Source: Grimontia hollisae CIP 101886
GTDB lineage: Bacteria > Pseudomonadota > Gammaproteobacteria > Enterobacterales > Vibrionaceae
Reading direction: 5' to 3'
Assembly (NCBI RefSeq): GCF_000176515.1
Contig: NZ_ADAQ01000011.1
Span: forward strand, 1-64,000
DNA length: 64,000 nt
Shown here: positions 7,595 to 16,803 of the stretch, one piece after another
Layout of the letters: each line of letters begins with the position of its first letter
Position numbering within the stretch: position 1 is the stretch's first letter
Made by a program: the position numbers and the translations under genes
Notes under the pieces: generated by a model
The model's input: only the letters and a program-made list of their open reading frames with translations
Told to the model about the DNA's origin: nothing
Databases searched by the model: none

Positions 7595-7711
7595 GCCCTG
7601 TTAAGGGGTGAGCAACGCAATACAAAAGCCACCGCATACCACCTTAAACACTAAAACAAACGCATAGTAAAAATGCCACGCGTTGCGAATCCCTCTTGAA
7701 CAGTTTGTTAA
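7595..7711 (-). other. attC site interrupted by IS1111-group copy 2
   Basis: The main part of an attC, from CCCTGTTAAGGGGTGAGC through CACGCGTTGCGAATCCCTC to CAGTTTGTTA. The R' end (GGTATAACG, about 6241-6249) lies across the insertion. It belongs to the cassette on the right (7712-8068). Confidence 0.75.
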
Positions 7712-8068
7712 CTGAGCGCCTTTCGGTTTTCGCCGAACTTACAGCCACTTTAGCCAAAGCTAGCTTTCCTAAGTAGTGATTAGTAAAGCTAACTCAAATA
7801 TGAATCTAACCAAAAGATTACTGTTTATCTTTAGTTTGAAATGCGTCTCACAACACCATACTTCGTCGATGTAAGTACGCCTAACTAATCGGGAATGCCT
7901 TATATTATTAGAAGGCTTTGCGCCGCCTTTCACACCTATAAACTTAAGTACCAAATTGGAATTGTTCGCATTAGCTCAATTAAGGATACCGACCGAACAC
8001 ACTAAATTTCTTAACCTAGAAACCGTATCAATGTACTTTCGTATTTTCTGCGCCAGTTAACGTTGCAA
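7712..8068 (-). other. Cassette region with no convincing gene
   Basis: About 360 bases between the interrupted attC and a doubtful attC-like sequence. The only minus-strand frame (61 codons from a TTG at 7954) has no ribosome site and an unremarkable product. I see no protein gene and no recognisable RNA. It may be a decayed or non-coding cassette. Confidence 0.45.
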
Positions 8069-8176
8069 TAACGGGCGCTTACCAAACCGCCCAAAACTGC
8101 TTTAATCCCTTGTATTCACAACACTTTGAAAAGCTGCCGCATTGACAAAGCGTCCCTGTTTATAGCCTTGTTATAC
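8069..8176 (-). other. Possible divergent attC site
   Basis: The segment starts TAACGGGCGCTTACC and ends TAGCCTTGTTATA, with weakly complementary ends (TAAC.GGC against GCC..GTTA) and a suitable length of about 108 bases. It is unlike the VCR-type sites elsewhere in the window, so the call is tentative. Confidence 0.3.
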
Positions 8177-8454
8177 GCTACAAAAAGACGATCGCGGCTT
8201 GCCGCCAACCACCATTTGAACAAGACTTTTCACTTAAAGCCAAACGAAACTGCTTCAACAAACCACCAAGAAAAAGCCTTTTCGTTTAAACTCAGAACTG
8301 AACATTGAGAAACAGACACTTTAAACAACCCGCCAGATGACAATTCAAAGCCAAACCAATTTAAACCACCAGCTATGAAAAACCGGTTTAGCTTGCCAAA
8401 CCTCGGACCGAGTAAACACAAAAAGATTAAGCGATATAACAATTTATTAGATCC
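8177..8454 (-). other. attI-proximal region, no clear gene
   Basis: This would be the first cassette or the attI side of the platform. A minus-strand frame of 81 codons starting at a GTG (8475) inside the palindrome reads through it, with weak support only. I cannot place attI with confidence; it should lie between here and the integrase gene. Confidence 0.35.
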
Positions 8455-8484
8455 CAAATTGGGGTGTTTAAACACCCCAATTTG
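8455..8484. repeat. Perfect 30-bp palindrome near the integrase
   Basis: Two 15-base arms, CAAATTGGGGTGTTT and its exact reverse complement, meet without a spacer. It can form a strong hairpin on either strand or bind a dimeric protein. It lies about 175 bases upstream of intIA at the head of the cassette array. It could act as a transcription barrier between the cassettes and the integrase or be part of the attI platform; the sequence does not decide. Confidence 0.85.
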
Positions 8485-8577
8485 TCCAATTTTATCACCT
8501 GCACATTTTTAGTCACTAACTAACCCGTTGATTTCAAATAATGAAAACGTAACACTCAAAAATGTGATGCGGAAATG

Positions 8578-8595
8578 CCCCATTGTGGGGTTTTT
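8578..8595 (+). terminator. Short terminator-like hairpin upstream of intIA
   Basis: CCCCA TTG TGGGG followed by TTTTT. The stem is only five pairs with a three-base loop, so termination would be weak. It lies just before the LexA box and may reduce read-through into the integrase gene. Confidence 0.35.
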
Positions 8596-8623
8596 GTTGC
8601 GTGCTGCCCCCACATGATGATAA

Positions 8624-8639
8624 CTGTATATAAAAACAG
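8624..8639 (+). promoter_or_regulatory. LexA (SOS) box of the integrase gene
   Basis: CTGTATATAAAAACAG fits the gammaproteobacterial LexA consensus CTGT-N8-ACAG exactly. It lies 22 bases before the chosen start of intIA, where a bound repressor would block transcription. LexA control of integron integrases is established for class 1 and Vibrio integrons, so cassette shuffling here should rise with DNA damage or uptake of single-stranded DNA. Confidence 0.85.
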
Positions 8640-8660
8640 ACAATGTCACAGGGGATACGC

Positions 8661-9623
8661 ATGAAATCGCTTTTCTTACTGTCTATCAAAGAACATATGT
8701 ACCGCAAACGATATGCCAAGAAAAGCATTGAGGCTTACCTCCACTGGATTGCAGCATTTATTCGTTTTCACAATATGAAGCATCCGGCGGAAATGGGTGA
8801 TGTAGATGTTGAACTGTTTTTGAGCCATTTAGCAAATCAGCGCGATGTTTCTCCCAATACTCAAGCATTGGCGCTAAATGCGCTTGTTTTTCTCTATCGA
8901 GATATTATTCAGCAACCTCTTTCTGTTTCTCTTGATTTCGCCATGACAAAGAGAAAACAAAAACTCCCAGTTGTATTGACCCGTGAGGAAGTCAAAAAAC
9001 TGTTATCACTCGTTCCTGCCCAGCATTATTTGATCAGTGCTTTGATGTATGGCAGCGGCCTTCGTTTGATGGAAGCTGTGAGACTGCGTGTAAAGGATGT
9101 TGATTTCGACTACCAATGCCTAAGGATATTTGATGGTAAGGGCGGAAAAAGCAGGATTGTTACTTTGGCAACCGAGTTACAATGCCCGTTGAAACAGCAA
9201 ATTGATCAGGTTAACTCCATTCTCTGCCGTGATGTGAATCATCATAACTACGCTGGCGTATGGATGCCTCATCGGTTACGCCAGAAGTACGCATCTCAAA
9301 GTAAGAGTCTGCCGTGGCAGTATCTGTTTCCTTCCCACAAGGTAAGTATTGACCCAGAAACTCGCGTTATTCGACGGCATCATATTAATGAAAAACAGAT
9401 TCAACGCTCGATAAATACGACGGCAAAAAAAGCCAACATAAGAAAACATGTAACGCCACATACATTACGTCATTCGTTTGCGACCCACCTTCTTCAATCC
9501 GGTGCGGATATCCGCACGGTGCAAGCGCAATTGGGCCACTCAGATGTAAGAACAACACAGGTTTATACCCATATCCTGCAAAATGGCGCTCAAGGCGTTA
9601 CCAGCCCACTCTCAACTATCTAA
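8661..9623 (+). CDS. intIA: Chromosomal integron integrase IntIA
   Basis: A tyrosine recombinase of 320 residues, the length I recall for the V. cholerae enzyme, which inserts and excises cassettes at attI and attC. The N-terminal SAM-like domain contains YAKKSIEAYLHWI. The catalytic domain has GSGLRLMEAVRLRVKDVDF (Arg I), HTLRHSFATHLL (His and Arg II), LGHSDVRTTQVYTH (final His and the Tyr nucleophile), and the extra integron-integrase segment before WQYLFPSHKVSIDPE. The ATG at 8661 is chosen because AGGGG lies nine bases upstream and the product then starts MKS like its Vibrio relatives; a frame start at 8643 has no ribosome site. It is transcribed away from the cassettes. The catalytic residues are all present. 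Confidence 0.95.
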   Translation: MKSLFLLSIKEHMYRKRYAKKSIEAYLHWIAAFIRFHNMKHPAEMGDVDVELFLSHLANQRDVSPNTQALALNALVFLYRDIIQQPLSVSLDFAMTKRKQKLPVVLTREEVKKLLSLVPAQHYLISALMYGSGLRLMEAVRLRVKDVDFDYQCLRIFDGKGGKSRIVTLATELQCPLKQQIDQVNSILCRDVNHHNYAGVWMPHRLRQKYASQSKSLPWQYLFPSHKVSIDPETRVIRRHHINEKQIQRSINTTAKKANIRKHVTPHTLRHSFATHLLQSGADIRTVQAQLGHSDVRTTQVYTHILQNGAQGVTSPLSTI

Positions 9624-9738
9624 AATTTGACACGCTACCGCCCCTGATGAATCAACCCAGTATGCGTGTATATCCCCAACCGACCTGAAGATGCCTGATA
9701 CAGATTTTTTACGAGTGATATCAAAGCAGTAAGAAAAG

Positions 9739-9767
9739 AAAAACCGCAGACGGGCTGCGGTTTTTTT
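9739..9767. terminator. Bidirectional terminator between intIA and fumA
   Basis: AAACCGCA and TGCGGTTT form an 8-pair stem flanked by A and T runs on both sides, so it can end both the converging integrase and fumarase transcripts. Confidence 0.85.
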
Positions 9768-9788
9768 GTTCATGGTGTGCGTGTGAAA

Positions 9789-11303
9789 TCAGCCTTCCAT
9801 TTCTGCGATTTTCACTTTCCAGGTGTCAGGGCCAATTTGGTGGGCGTTGTCGCCACGTGAATCAACAGCAACGGTGACAGGCATATCTTCGACCTCAAAC
9901 TCGTAAATCGCTTCCATACCCAAGTCTTCAAATGCAACAACACGCGCTTTCTTGATGGCTTTTGCTACCAGATATGCGGCGCCACCCACTGCCATCAGAT
10001 AAACGGCTTTGTGCTGTTTGATGGATTCAACTGTAGCAGGACCACGCTCAGCTTTACCTATCATGCCCATCAGGCCAGTTTCGCTAAGCATCATGTCAGT
10101 AAATTTGTCCATACGGGTTGAGGTCGTTGGGCCAGCAGGGCCAACCACTTCATCACCCACTGCATCAACAGGGCCAACGTAGTAGATAAAGCGTCCGTTG
10201 AAATCCACGCCGTCTGGCAGGCCTTGTCCGCTGTTCAGCATTTCCTGAATACGTTTGTGCGCGGCATCGCGACCTGTCAGGATTTTGCCGGAAAGCAACA
10301 CGGTTTCACCGGTTTTCCATTCCTGAATGTCTTCTTTGGTGATTTCATCCAGATTCACCCGGCGAACGTTTTCACCCACTTCCCAGGTCACTTCTGGCCA
10401 TTCTTCAAGTTTTGGTGGCTTAAGTTCAGCCGGGCCGGAGCCATCCAACGTAAAGTGAACGTGACGGGTTGCCGCACAGTTCGGGATCAGACAAACAGGT
10501 TTTGAAGCCGCATGTGTCGGCGCGGTTTTGATTTTCACGTCAACGACTGTGGTTAAACCGCCCAGGCCTTGTGCACCGATACCCAGCTTGTTGACACGGT
10601 TGAAGATATCCAGACGAAGTTCTTCTTCGGCATTTTGTGGGCCGCGCTCAATCAGCTCATGAATGTCGATGTGCTCCATCAGGGATTCTTTTGCCAATAC
10701 CGCCGCTTTTTCAGCCGTACCACCAATACCAATGCCCAGCATGCCCGGTGGGCACCAGCCTGCTCCCATGGTTGGCAAAATTTTCTCTACCCATGCCGCC
10801 ACATCGTCTGATGGGTTCAGCATCACCATCTTGGTTTTGTTTTCTGAACCGCCGCCTTTCGCTGCGATTTGAATCTCCACTTTATCTCCCGGCACCATGT
10901 TGATGTGAACCACTGCCGGCGTGTTGTCTTTGGTGTTTTTACGCGCGCCTGCTGGGTCTGCCACCACCGATGCACGAAGCGGGTTGTCAGGGTTGTTATA
11001 TGCGCGGCGAACGCCTTCATCAACCATCTCCTGCACGGTCATGTCACTTTCCCACTGAACATTCATGCCAATGTTCACAAAGCAGGTAACAATACCGGTG
11101 TCCTGACAGATGGGTCGCTTGCCTTCTGCCGACATGCGGGAGTTGATCAGAATTTGCGCAATGGCATCCTTCGCGGCCTGGCTCTGCTCTTTTTCGTAAG
11201 CTTTTTCCAGCGCTTTAACAAAGTCGAGGGGGTGATAGTAAGAGATGTACTGTAGGGCGTCAGCGACACTGTCGATGACATCTTCCTTACGAATGACAGT
11301 CAT
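9789..11303 (-). CDS. fumA: Class I fumarate hydratase (iron-sulfur fumarase)
   Basis: A 504-residue class I fumarase that interconverts fumarate and malate in the citric acid cycle in the cytoplasm. The three cysteines expected to hold the [4Fe-4S] cluster are visible in CQDTGIVTCFVNIG, GAGWCPPGMLGIGIGG and CLIPNCAATRH. The N-terminal catalytic domain is followed by a C-terminal domain with VGPAGPTTSTRMDKFTD and GMIGKAERGPA. It is a single polypeptide, slightly shorter than E. coli FumA. The start follows GAGGCAACT. It is divergent from pabB and is the first core gene outside the integron. Confidence 0.95.
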   Translation of the reverse strand: MTVIRKEDVIDSVADALQYISYYHPLDFVKALEKAYEKEQSQAAKDAIAQILINSRMSAEGKRPICQDTGIVTCFVNIGMNVQWESDMTVQEMVDEGVRRAYNNPDNPLRASVVADPAGARKNTKDNTPAVVHINMVPGDKVEIQIAAKGGGSENKTKMVMLNPSDDVAAWVEKILPTMGAGWCPPGMLGIGIGGTAEKAAVLAKESLMEHIDIHELIERGPQNAEEELRLDIFNRVNKLGIGAQGLGGLTTVVDVKIKTAPTHAASKPVCLIPNCAATRHVHFTLDGSGPAELKPPKLEEWPEVTWEVGENVRRVNLDEITKEDIQEWKTGETVLLSGKILTGRDAAHKRIQEMLNSGQGLPDGVDFNGRFIYYVGPVDAVGDEVVGPAGPTTSTRMDKFTDMMLSETGLMGMIGKAERGPATVESIKQHKAVYLMAVGGAAYLVAKAIKKARVVAFEDLGMEAIYEFEVEDMPVTVAVDSRGDNAHQIGPDTWKVKIAEMEG

Positions 11304-11603
11304 AGTTGCCTCTTTGAATTGTTATGATTCCTTGGCGCTGTTCACTCGCTTATCAATGCGGGCTAAACAGTGCTTCCAGTCGAGCGTTATATGTCGAGTT
11401 GATATTACAAAATAGTAAGCCGCTTTCTCTTATTCAGGCAGCTTTGCCAGAGCAGCGACCTTCTCTGATCCTTGAGTAGGCGAATGGCATTTCACCGAGT
11501 GATTTTCACTGTCCAAACTTCGCTTTAAAAGCCACGGATATGATACTCTTACGGTCGATTTTGCGCTAACAGATGCTCCAATACCGATCACAAAAACACG
11601 AAA
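11304..11603. other. Divergent promoter region between fumA and pabB
   Basis: 300 bases containing the promoters of both divergent genes. I see no convincing operator, RNA gene or repeat. Confidence 0.5.
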
Positions 11604-12974
11604 ATGACTGAATCAAAACGAACGCCTATCACCTTGCAGTATATTGAGTACTCACCATCAGCACTCATATCTCTTTTTTCCCATATTGAATCCCACCCTT
11701 GGGCGATGTTGCTACAGTCCGCAGCGGAAAATCACCCGGATAACCGCTTTGATATTCTGGTGGCTGATCCTATTGCCACACTCTGCAGTGACGGAGAAAC
11801 CAACCACATTACCTATCGTGATGGGCGTAACGCTTCCAGCAAAGGCGATCCATTTGCAGCCTTGCGTGCGTTACAGCTTTCGCTTTTACCGCAAATTGAT
11901 CCTGTTTCACCTTGGCCTTTCCTTGGTGGAGCACTCGGCTATTTTTCCTATGACCTCGGTCGTCAGGTAGAAACCCTCCCAGCGCTGGCTACCCGGGATA
12001 TCGACATTCCGGATATGGCTGTCGGCATTTATGACTGGGCCCTGATTGCTGATCATAAAGAGAAGAAGCTGGCACTGATTCAGCCTGATGGGGACAACCG
12101 CTTAGCATGGCTGGAAGGTTTGCAGGAAAAAGCCAGACCGGCGTTTTCATTGACCGGGAACTGGCAGGCAAACATGACATTTGAAACCTATAAAGATAAG
12201 TTCAATCGTGTTCAGGCCTACCTGAAATCCGGGGATTGTTATCAAATCAACCTTGCTCAACGTTTTAAAGCACCGTATCAAGGCAGTGAATGGGAGGCTT
12301 ACCAAAAGCTGGCACAAACTAATGGCGCACCTTTTTCCGCCTTTATCCGTTTAGCAAATACGGCCATCGTCTCTGTCTCACCAGAACGCTTCCTGCAACT
12401 GCATGACAGAGAAATTGAAACCAAACCCATCAAAGGAACACGTCCGCGGCACCAAGATGCAACGATAGATGCAGCCAATATCCAAAGCCTGAAAAATGCA
12501 GAAAAAGATCGGGCGGAAAACCTGATGATTGTTGATCTTCTGCGCAATGATATTGGTCGTGTGGCCTCGCCAGGTTCAGTAAATGTACCTAAACTTTTTG
12601 ATATTGAGACGTTTCCTGCTGTCCATCACATGGTCAGCACGGTAACAGGCACCCTTTCAGAAGGTAAGTATGGTGAAGATTTGCTCCGCGCCTGTTTTCC
12701 GGGCGGTTCTATCACTGGGGCACCGAAAGTGCGGGCAATGGAGATCATTGAGGAACTGGAACCTCACCGACGCAGTGTTTACTGTGGCAGCATTGGTTAC
12801 TTAAGCCGCTGTGGCACGATGGATACCAGCATTACGATTCGTACCCTGGTCTGTTACCAGCAGCATATTTACGCCTGGGCAGGTGGCGGCGTCGTCGCAG
12901 ACAGTGACGTGGCATCGGAATATCAGGAAACACTGGACAAGCTAAGTAGAATTCTTCCTGTGTTGTCAGCGTAA
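11604..12974 (+). CDS. pabB: Aminodeoxychorismate synthase component I
   Basis: A 456-residue chorismate-using enzyme of the anthranilate synthase/PabB family. It makes 4-amino-4-deoxychorismate from chorismate and ammonia supplied by PabA, the first step towards p-aminobenzoate and folate. Family motifs are SVSPERFL, the catalytic lysine in PIKGTRPR, ENLMIVDLLRNDIGR, and FPGGSITGAPKVRAMEIIEE with YCGSIGYL. The N-terminal domain (about residues 10-150) carries the lipocalin-like part. The Lys in PIKG is the PabB feature that distinguishes it from TrpE. It is followed closely by nudL in the same direction. Confidence 0.93.
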   Translation: MTESKRTPITLQYIEYSPSALISLFSHIESHPWAMLLQSAAENHPDNRFDILVADPIATLCSDGETNHITYRDGRNASSKGDPFAALRALQLSLLPQIDPVSPWPFLGGALGYFSYDLGRQVETLPALATRDIDIPDMAVGIYDWALIADHKEKKLALIQPDGDNRLAWLEGLQEKARPAFSLTGNWQANMTFETYKDKFNRVQAYLKSGDCYQINLAQRFKAPYQGSEWEAYQKLAQTNGAPFSAFIRLANTAIVSVSPERFLQLHDREIETKPIKGTRPRHQDATIDAANIQSLKNAEKDRAENLMIVDLLRNDIGRVASPGSVNVPKLFDIETFPAVHHMVSTVTGTLSEGKYGEDLLRACFPGGSITGAPKVRAMEIIEELEPHRRSVYCGSIGYLSRCGTMDTSITIRTLVCYQQHIYAWAGGGVVADSDVASEYQETLDKLSRILPVLSA

Positions 12975-13013
12975 AGGCAGATAACACAGCGCATCGATAA
13001 GTAGGAAGGACGC

Positions 13014-13706
13014 ATGTTAAAAACACCAAGGAGGGTTCACAACCCGCTACAAACACCAACTTCCCTCTTTCGACATATCCGCCAGAGTCCGATGCGCCCT
13101 CTCTCTCGTCATTGGTTCGTACAACGTTTCAGCCTAAGCCCCAGTTATCATTATGACAAACGTGTCATTCAGCGCGCGACCGATACCATGCGCCATCAGG
13201 GTATCTCCGAACTTCGCCCGGCTGCCGTAATGATCGCTCTTACAGAGCGCGATGGCGAATTGCATCTTTTGCTCACCAAACGCGCAACACACCTGAAACA
13301 CCACCCGGGCCAAATCAGCTTTCCCGGCGGAAAAGTCGAGGAATCGGACACCGATATCGTCGAAACCGCTATTCGCGAAATGGAAGAAGAAATTGGTGTC
13401 ACCACGGACAGGCAGCATCTTCTGGGCTGTTTGGCCCCGCTCCCAACGGTGAGCGGTTACCTTGTTACCCCCGTTATCGCATTCATTGAAGCCAACTACA
13501 CCCCGGTGCTCGATGAAAACGAGGTGCATACGCTTTTTGAGGTGCCACTCGCTCAATTTTTAAGACAAAATGCGATCACCAAGCAAGCTTTCCTGGTTCG
13601 TGGCAATATCTACCACATTTACGCTATGAGCTATGAAGATCACCTAATCTGGGGTATCACAGCTCAGATACTTCATGCCCTAAGCCAGCAAATTTCTATC
13701 AACTAA
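13014..13706 (+). CDS. nudL: CoA pyrophosphatase (Nudix hydrolase)
   Basis: A 230-residue Nudix hydrolase of the CoA pyrophosphatase type, which splits coenzyme A into 3',5'-ADP and 4'-phosphopantetheine. The subfamily signature is LLLTKRATHLKHHPGQISFP, directly before the Nudix box GGKVEE...REMEEEIGV (about residues 105-130). The Nudix box lacks the usual first Glu, as in other members of this subfamily. About 35 extra residues precede the domain. The ATG at 13014 lies four bases after GGAAGGA, so I keep this start. It lies about 40 bases after pabB and is probably co-transcribed. Confidence 0.88.
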   Translation: MLKTPRRVHNPLQTPTSLFRHIRQSPMRPLSRHWFVQRFSLSPSYHYDKRVIQRATDTMRHQGISELRPAAVMIALTERDGELHLLLTKRATHLKHHPGQISFPGGKVEESDTDIVETAIREMEEEIGVTTDRQHLLGCLAPLPTVSGYLVTPVIAFIEANYTPVLDENEVHTLFEVPLAQFLRQNAITKQAFLVRGNIYHIYAMSYEDHLIWGITAQILHALSQQISIN

Positions 13707-13907
13707 TTTTTAATATCTCAACTTTTCCCACAGTGTTTAAACTGTATTTTTAAACCATAAAAAATGTAAATGTGTTGAGATAAAATAATTCCGTCGCACG
13801 AAATTTACTTGCCCCAAAAATGATCCCCATCACGGTTTATAATGCAAAAATGTAAACAATACGCACCGATTTCCGAATCGTTCCGTAATTATTTTGGTGA
13901 TTAAACG

Positions 13908-15173
13908 ATGCAAACACAGTCAACCATGACTTCGAGCGCAGACAAAATGAAGTGGTCTGCCCAAGACACCACCTGGATGCTATCCCTGTTTGGTACAGCC
14001 GTAGGCGCAGGTATTCTGTTTCTTCCTATCAATGCTGGCCTGAACGGTTTCTGGCCACTGCTTGCGCTGGCCATTCTCGTCGGCCCAATGACTTATCTGG
14101 CTCACCGTGGTCTTGCACGTTTTGTCCTGTCTTCCAAGAAACCCGGTAGTGATATCACTGAGGTTGTAGAAGAGCACTTCGGTGCAACAGCGGGTAAACT
14201 CATCACTTTGCTTTACTTTTTTGCGATTTACCCAATCGTTCTGATTTATGGCGTTGGTATCACCAACACCGTTGATTCTTTTATGGTTAATCAACTGGGC
14301 ATGGAATCTCTGCCACGCTCTGTCCTGTCAATCATCCTGATCATGGGCATGATGTCAGTCATGCTGGCAGGCGAGAAACTGATGCTGAAAGTAACCCAAT
14401 TCCTGGTTTACCCACTGGTTGGTATCTTGCTGTTCCTGTCGGTTTACCTGATCCCGGATTGGAATACGTCTGCCATGCAGCAAATCCCTTCAGCCGGTGA
14501 TTTTATGACCACCTTGTGGATCTCAATTCCTGTATTGGTATTCGCGTTCAACCACAGCCCAGCGATCTCTGCTTTCTCTATGGCACAATCACGAGACCAC
14601 GGTGACAACGCAGAGCGCAAAGCACAACAAATCCTGTTCCGCACTGCGGGCATGCTGCTTGGCTTTGTTATGCTGTTCGTTTTCTCTTGCGTCCTGAGCC
14701 TGACACCTGCTGATTTGGCAGAGGCCAAAGAACAAAACCTGGCCGTGCTTTCTTACCTGGCGAACAAACATGAAAGCCCATTCATTTCTTACCTGGGCCC
14801 AATCATTGCGTTTGTGGCTATCGTTTCTTCTTTCTTCGGCCACTATCTGGGGGCACGTGAAGGTCTGAACGGTATCATCATCAAACAGCTTCGCTCTCGC
14901 GGTAAACAAGTGAATACCAAGAAAGTGGACATGTTCACGGTGGCATTCGTGATCGTTACCAGCTGGATTGTGGCAACCATTAACCCAAGTATTCTGGGGA
15001 TGATCGAATCGCTGGGTGGCCCAATCATCGCCGCGATTCTGTTCATTATGCCGATGTATGCCATCAAGAAAGTACCCGCCATGCAGAAGTACGCGGGCAA
15101 GTTCAGCAATGTCTTCGTCACGGTGATGGGACTGGTAGCGATTTCAGCGATTTTGTACAGTTTCATCGCATAA
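13908..15173 (+). CDS. sdaC: Serine:proton symporter
   Basis: A 421-residue inner-membrane transporter of the HAAAP family with about 11 hydrophobic segments. It begins with a short polar stretch and then [20 protein letters not shown], typical of SdaC/TdcC. It should import L-serine with protons. The next gene, sdaA, encodes serine deaminase, so uptake and breakdown to pyruvate are linked. A strong terminator follows (15201-15236), so the two are separate transcripts or partly coupled by read-through. The upstream 200 bases are AT-rich and hold the promoter. Confidence 0.93.
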   Translation: MQTQSTMTSSADKMKWSAQDTTWMLSLFGTAVGAGILFLPINAGLNGFWPLLALAILVGPMTYLAHRGLARFVLSSKKPGSDITEVVEEHFGATAGKLITLLYFFAIYPIVLIYGVGITNTVDSFMVNQLGMESLPRSVLSIILIMGMMSVMLAGEKLMLKVTQFLVYPLVGILLFLSVYLIPDWNTSAMQQIPSAGDFMTTLWISIPVLVFAFNHSPAISAFSMAQSRDHGDNAERKAQQILFRTAGMLLGFVMLFVFSCVLSLTPADLAEAKEQNLAVLSYLANKHESPFISYLGPIIAFVAIVSSFFGHYLGAREGLNGIIIKQLRSRGKQVNTKKVDMFTVAFVIVTSWIVATINPSILGMIESLGGPIIAAILFIMPMYAIKKVPAMQKYAGKFSNVFVTVMGLVAISAILYSFIA

Positions 15174-15200
15174 TAAATGGTGTAGACTAGCGCTATAGAA

Positions 15201-15236
15201 AGAGCAGGATGCTTGTGACGCATCTTGCTCTTTTTG
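15201..15236 (+). terminator. Terminator after sdaC
   Basis: AGAGCAGGATGC and GCATCTTGCTCT form a near-perfect 12-pair stem followed by TTTTTG. Confidence 0.88.
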
Positions 15237-15318
15237 CTTTCCCTTCCTGAGCCACGAAGACAAGCAACAGCTCAGCAAAGCGTCACCTCCAAGGATGGAT
15301 AGAAACGAATTAATCCAA

Positions 15319-15345
15319 ATGCCCGTTTCGGTAAACCACGGGCAT
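15319..15345 (+). promoter_or_regulatory. Hairpin just upstream of the sdaA ribosome site
   Basis: ATGCCCG and CGGGCAT can pair seven bases across a 13-base loop, about six bases before the GAGG ribosome site. It might influence translation of sdaA, but I recognise no known leader and it may be incidental. Confidence 0.3.
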
Positions 15346-15362
15346 TGACTGAGGTATGACAA

Positions 15363-16724
15363 ATGATCAGCGTTTTTGATATCTATAAAATCGGCGTAGG
15401 CCCTTCAAGCTCACACACAGTAGGCCCAATGAAAGCCGGTAAATCATTTATCGACGATCTGCGCAGCATGAACAAACTCCGTGATGTCACCAAAATCACC
15501 GTTGACGTCTACGGTTCACTGTCTCTGACCGGTAAAGGCCATCACACAGATATTGCTATCATTATGGGCCTGGCAGGTAACACACCAGAACACGTTGATA
15601 TTGACAGCATTCCTGGTTTTATTGCGCGCGTTGAAGAAACCGAGCGACTACCGGTAGGTATGCACTGCCACACCGTCGATTTCCCCCGTGAAGGTGGCAT
15701 GAACTTCCATACCACTAACCTGCCTTTGCACGAAAATGGCATGTCAATCCACGCTTGGATGGGGGAAGAGAAGGTTTACTCAAAAACTTACTACTCTATC
15801 GGCGGTGGCTTCATTGTTGATGAAGAAAACTTCGGCAAGAAAGACGAAAACAAAATCAAAGTGCCTTATGCGTTCAGCAGCGCTGAAGAACTGTTGAAGC
15901 ACTGTACTGAGACCGGTTTGTCTATCAGTGCGGTTGTGATGGCAAACATGCGAGCCATGCACTCGGAAGACGAAATCCAGACGTACTTCGGCAATATATG
16001 GCGCACCATGCGCGAGTGTCTGGATCGTGGAATGAGCAACGAAGGCGTGCTGCCGGGTCCTCTGCGTGTTCCACGCCGCGCGGCTGCCCTTCGCCAACAA
16101 CTGATCGCGTCTGAGAAATCAAACAATGACCCGATGGCAGTGGTTGACTGGGTTAACATGTTCGCGTTCGCGGTTAACGAAGAAAACGCCGCCGGTGGCC
16201 GTGTGGTTACGGCACCAACCAACGGTGCATGTGGCATTATTCCTGCGGTTCTGGCGTACTACGACAAGTTCATTCAAAACGTGGGGCCACGTGAATACAC
16301 CCGTTACTTTGCGGTTTCAGGTGCCATTGGTGGCCTGTATAAGCAAAATGCGTCTATTTCCGGGGCAGAAGTGGGCTGTCAGGGTGAAGTTGGCGTTGCA
16401 TGCTCCATGGCAGCAGCCGGTCTGGCTGAGCTGATGGGTGCCAGCCCACAACAAGTCTGCATCGCTGCTGAAATCGGTATGGAGCACAATCTGGGCCTGA
16501 CCTGTGACCCGGTTGCTGGCCAGGTACAGGTTCCCTGTATCGAACGTAACGGTATTGCAGCAATGAAAGCCATTAACGCAACCCGTATGGCACTACGCCG
16601 CTCTTCTGAGCCACGTGTGTCTTTGGATAAGGTCATTGAAACCATGCTGGAGACAGGTAAAGACATGAACGCCAAATACCGTGAAACCTCACAAGGCGGT
16701 CTGGCCATCAAAGTACTTTGCTAA
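15363..16724 (+). CDS. sdaA: L-serine ammonia-lyase (serine deaminase), iron-sulfur type
   Basis: A 453-residue single-chain L-serine dehydratase that converts L-serine to pyruvate and ammonia. The N-terminal beta domain starts ISVFDIYKIGVGPSSSHTVGPM. The C-terminal alpha domain carries the [4Fe-4S] cysteines in PTNGACGIIPAVL, the GCQGEVGVACSMAAAGL segment and LTCDPVAGQVQVPCIERN. The enzyme is oxygen-sensitive because of the cluster. The start follows TGAGGTATGACAA. It lies downstream of the serine importer sdaC, and a terminator follows. Confidence 0.95.
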   Translation: MISVFDIYKIGVGPSSSHTVGPMKAGKSFIDDLRSMNKLRDVTKITVDVYGSLSLTGKGHHTDIAIIMGLAGNTPEHVDIDSIPGFIARVEETERLPVGMHCHTVDFPREGGMNFHTTNLPLHENGMSIHAWMGEEKVYSKTYYSIGGGFIVDEENFGKKDENKIKVPYAFSSAEELLKHCTETGLSISAVVMANMRAMHSEDEIQTYFGNIWRTMRECLDRGMSNEGVLPGPLRVPRRAAALRQQLIASEKSNNDPMAVVDWVNMFAFAVNEENAAGGRVVTAPTNGACGIIPAVLAYYDKFIQNVGPREYTRYFAVSGAIGGLYKQNASISGAEVGCQGEVGVACSMAAAGLAELMGASPQQVCIAAEIGMEHNLGLTCDPVAGQVQVPCIERNGIAAMKAINATRMALRRSSEPRVSLDKVIETMLETGKDMNAKYRETSQGGLAIKVLC

Positions 16725-16745
16725 ACCACCCTCATGCAGAAAAAG

Positions 16746-16775
16746 GAAACCGCCCAAGCCGGCGGTTTTCTTTTA
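16746..16775 (+). terminator. Terminator after sdaA
   Basis: AACCGCC, a six-base loop and GGCGGTT, followed by TTCTTTTATT. Confidence 0.85.
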
Positions 16776-16803
16776 TTCATCCTCTCTGTGCAGGTTTTGA
16801 CTC

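Noticed and set aside
1254-7711. CRISPR array suggested by repeated ~120-bp units
   Set aside because: The units are attC sites: imperfect, far apart, with core sites TAAC/GTTA and genes between them.
7769-7954. 61-codon minus-strand frame in the cassette near attI
   Set aside because: No ribosome site and no family resemblance; probably chance.
8230-8475. 81-codon minus-strand frame starting inside the palindrome
   Set aside because: GTG start in the palindrome and no real ribosome site; not supported as a gene.
15319-15345. Known riboswitch upstream of sdaA
   Set aside because: Only one short hairpin is seen; no conserved riboswitch core such as that of glycine or SAM elements is recognisable.
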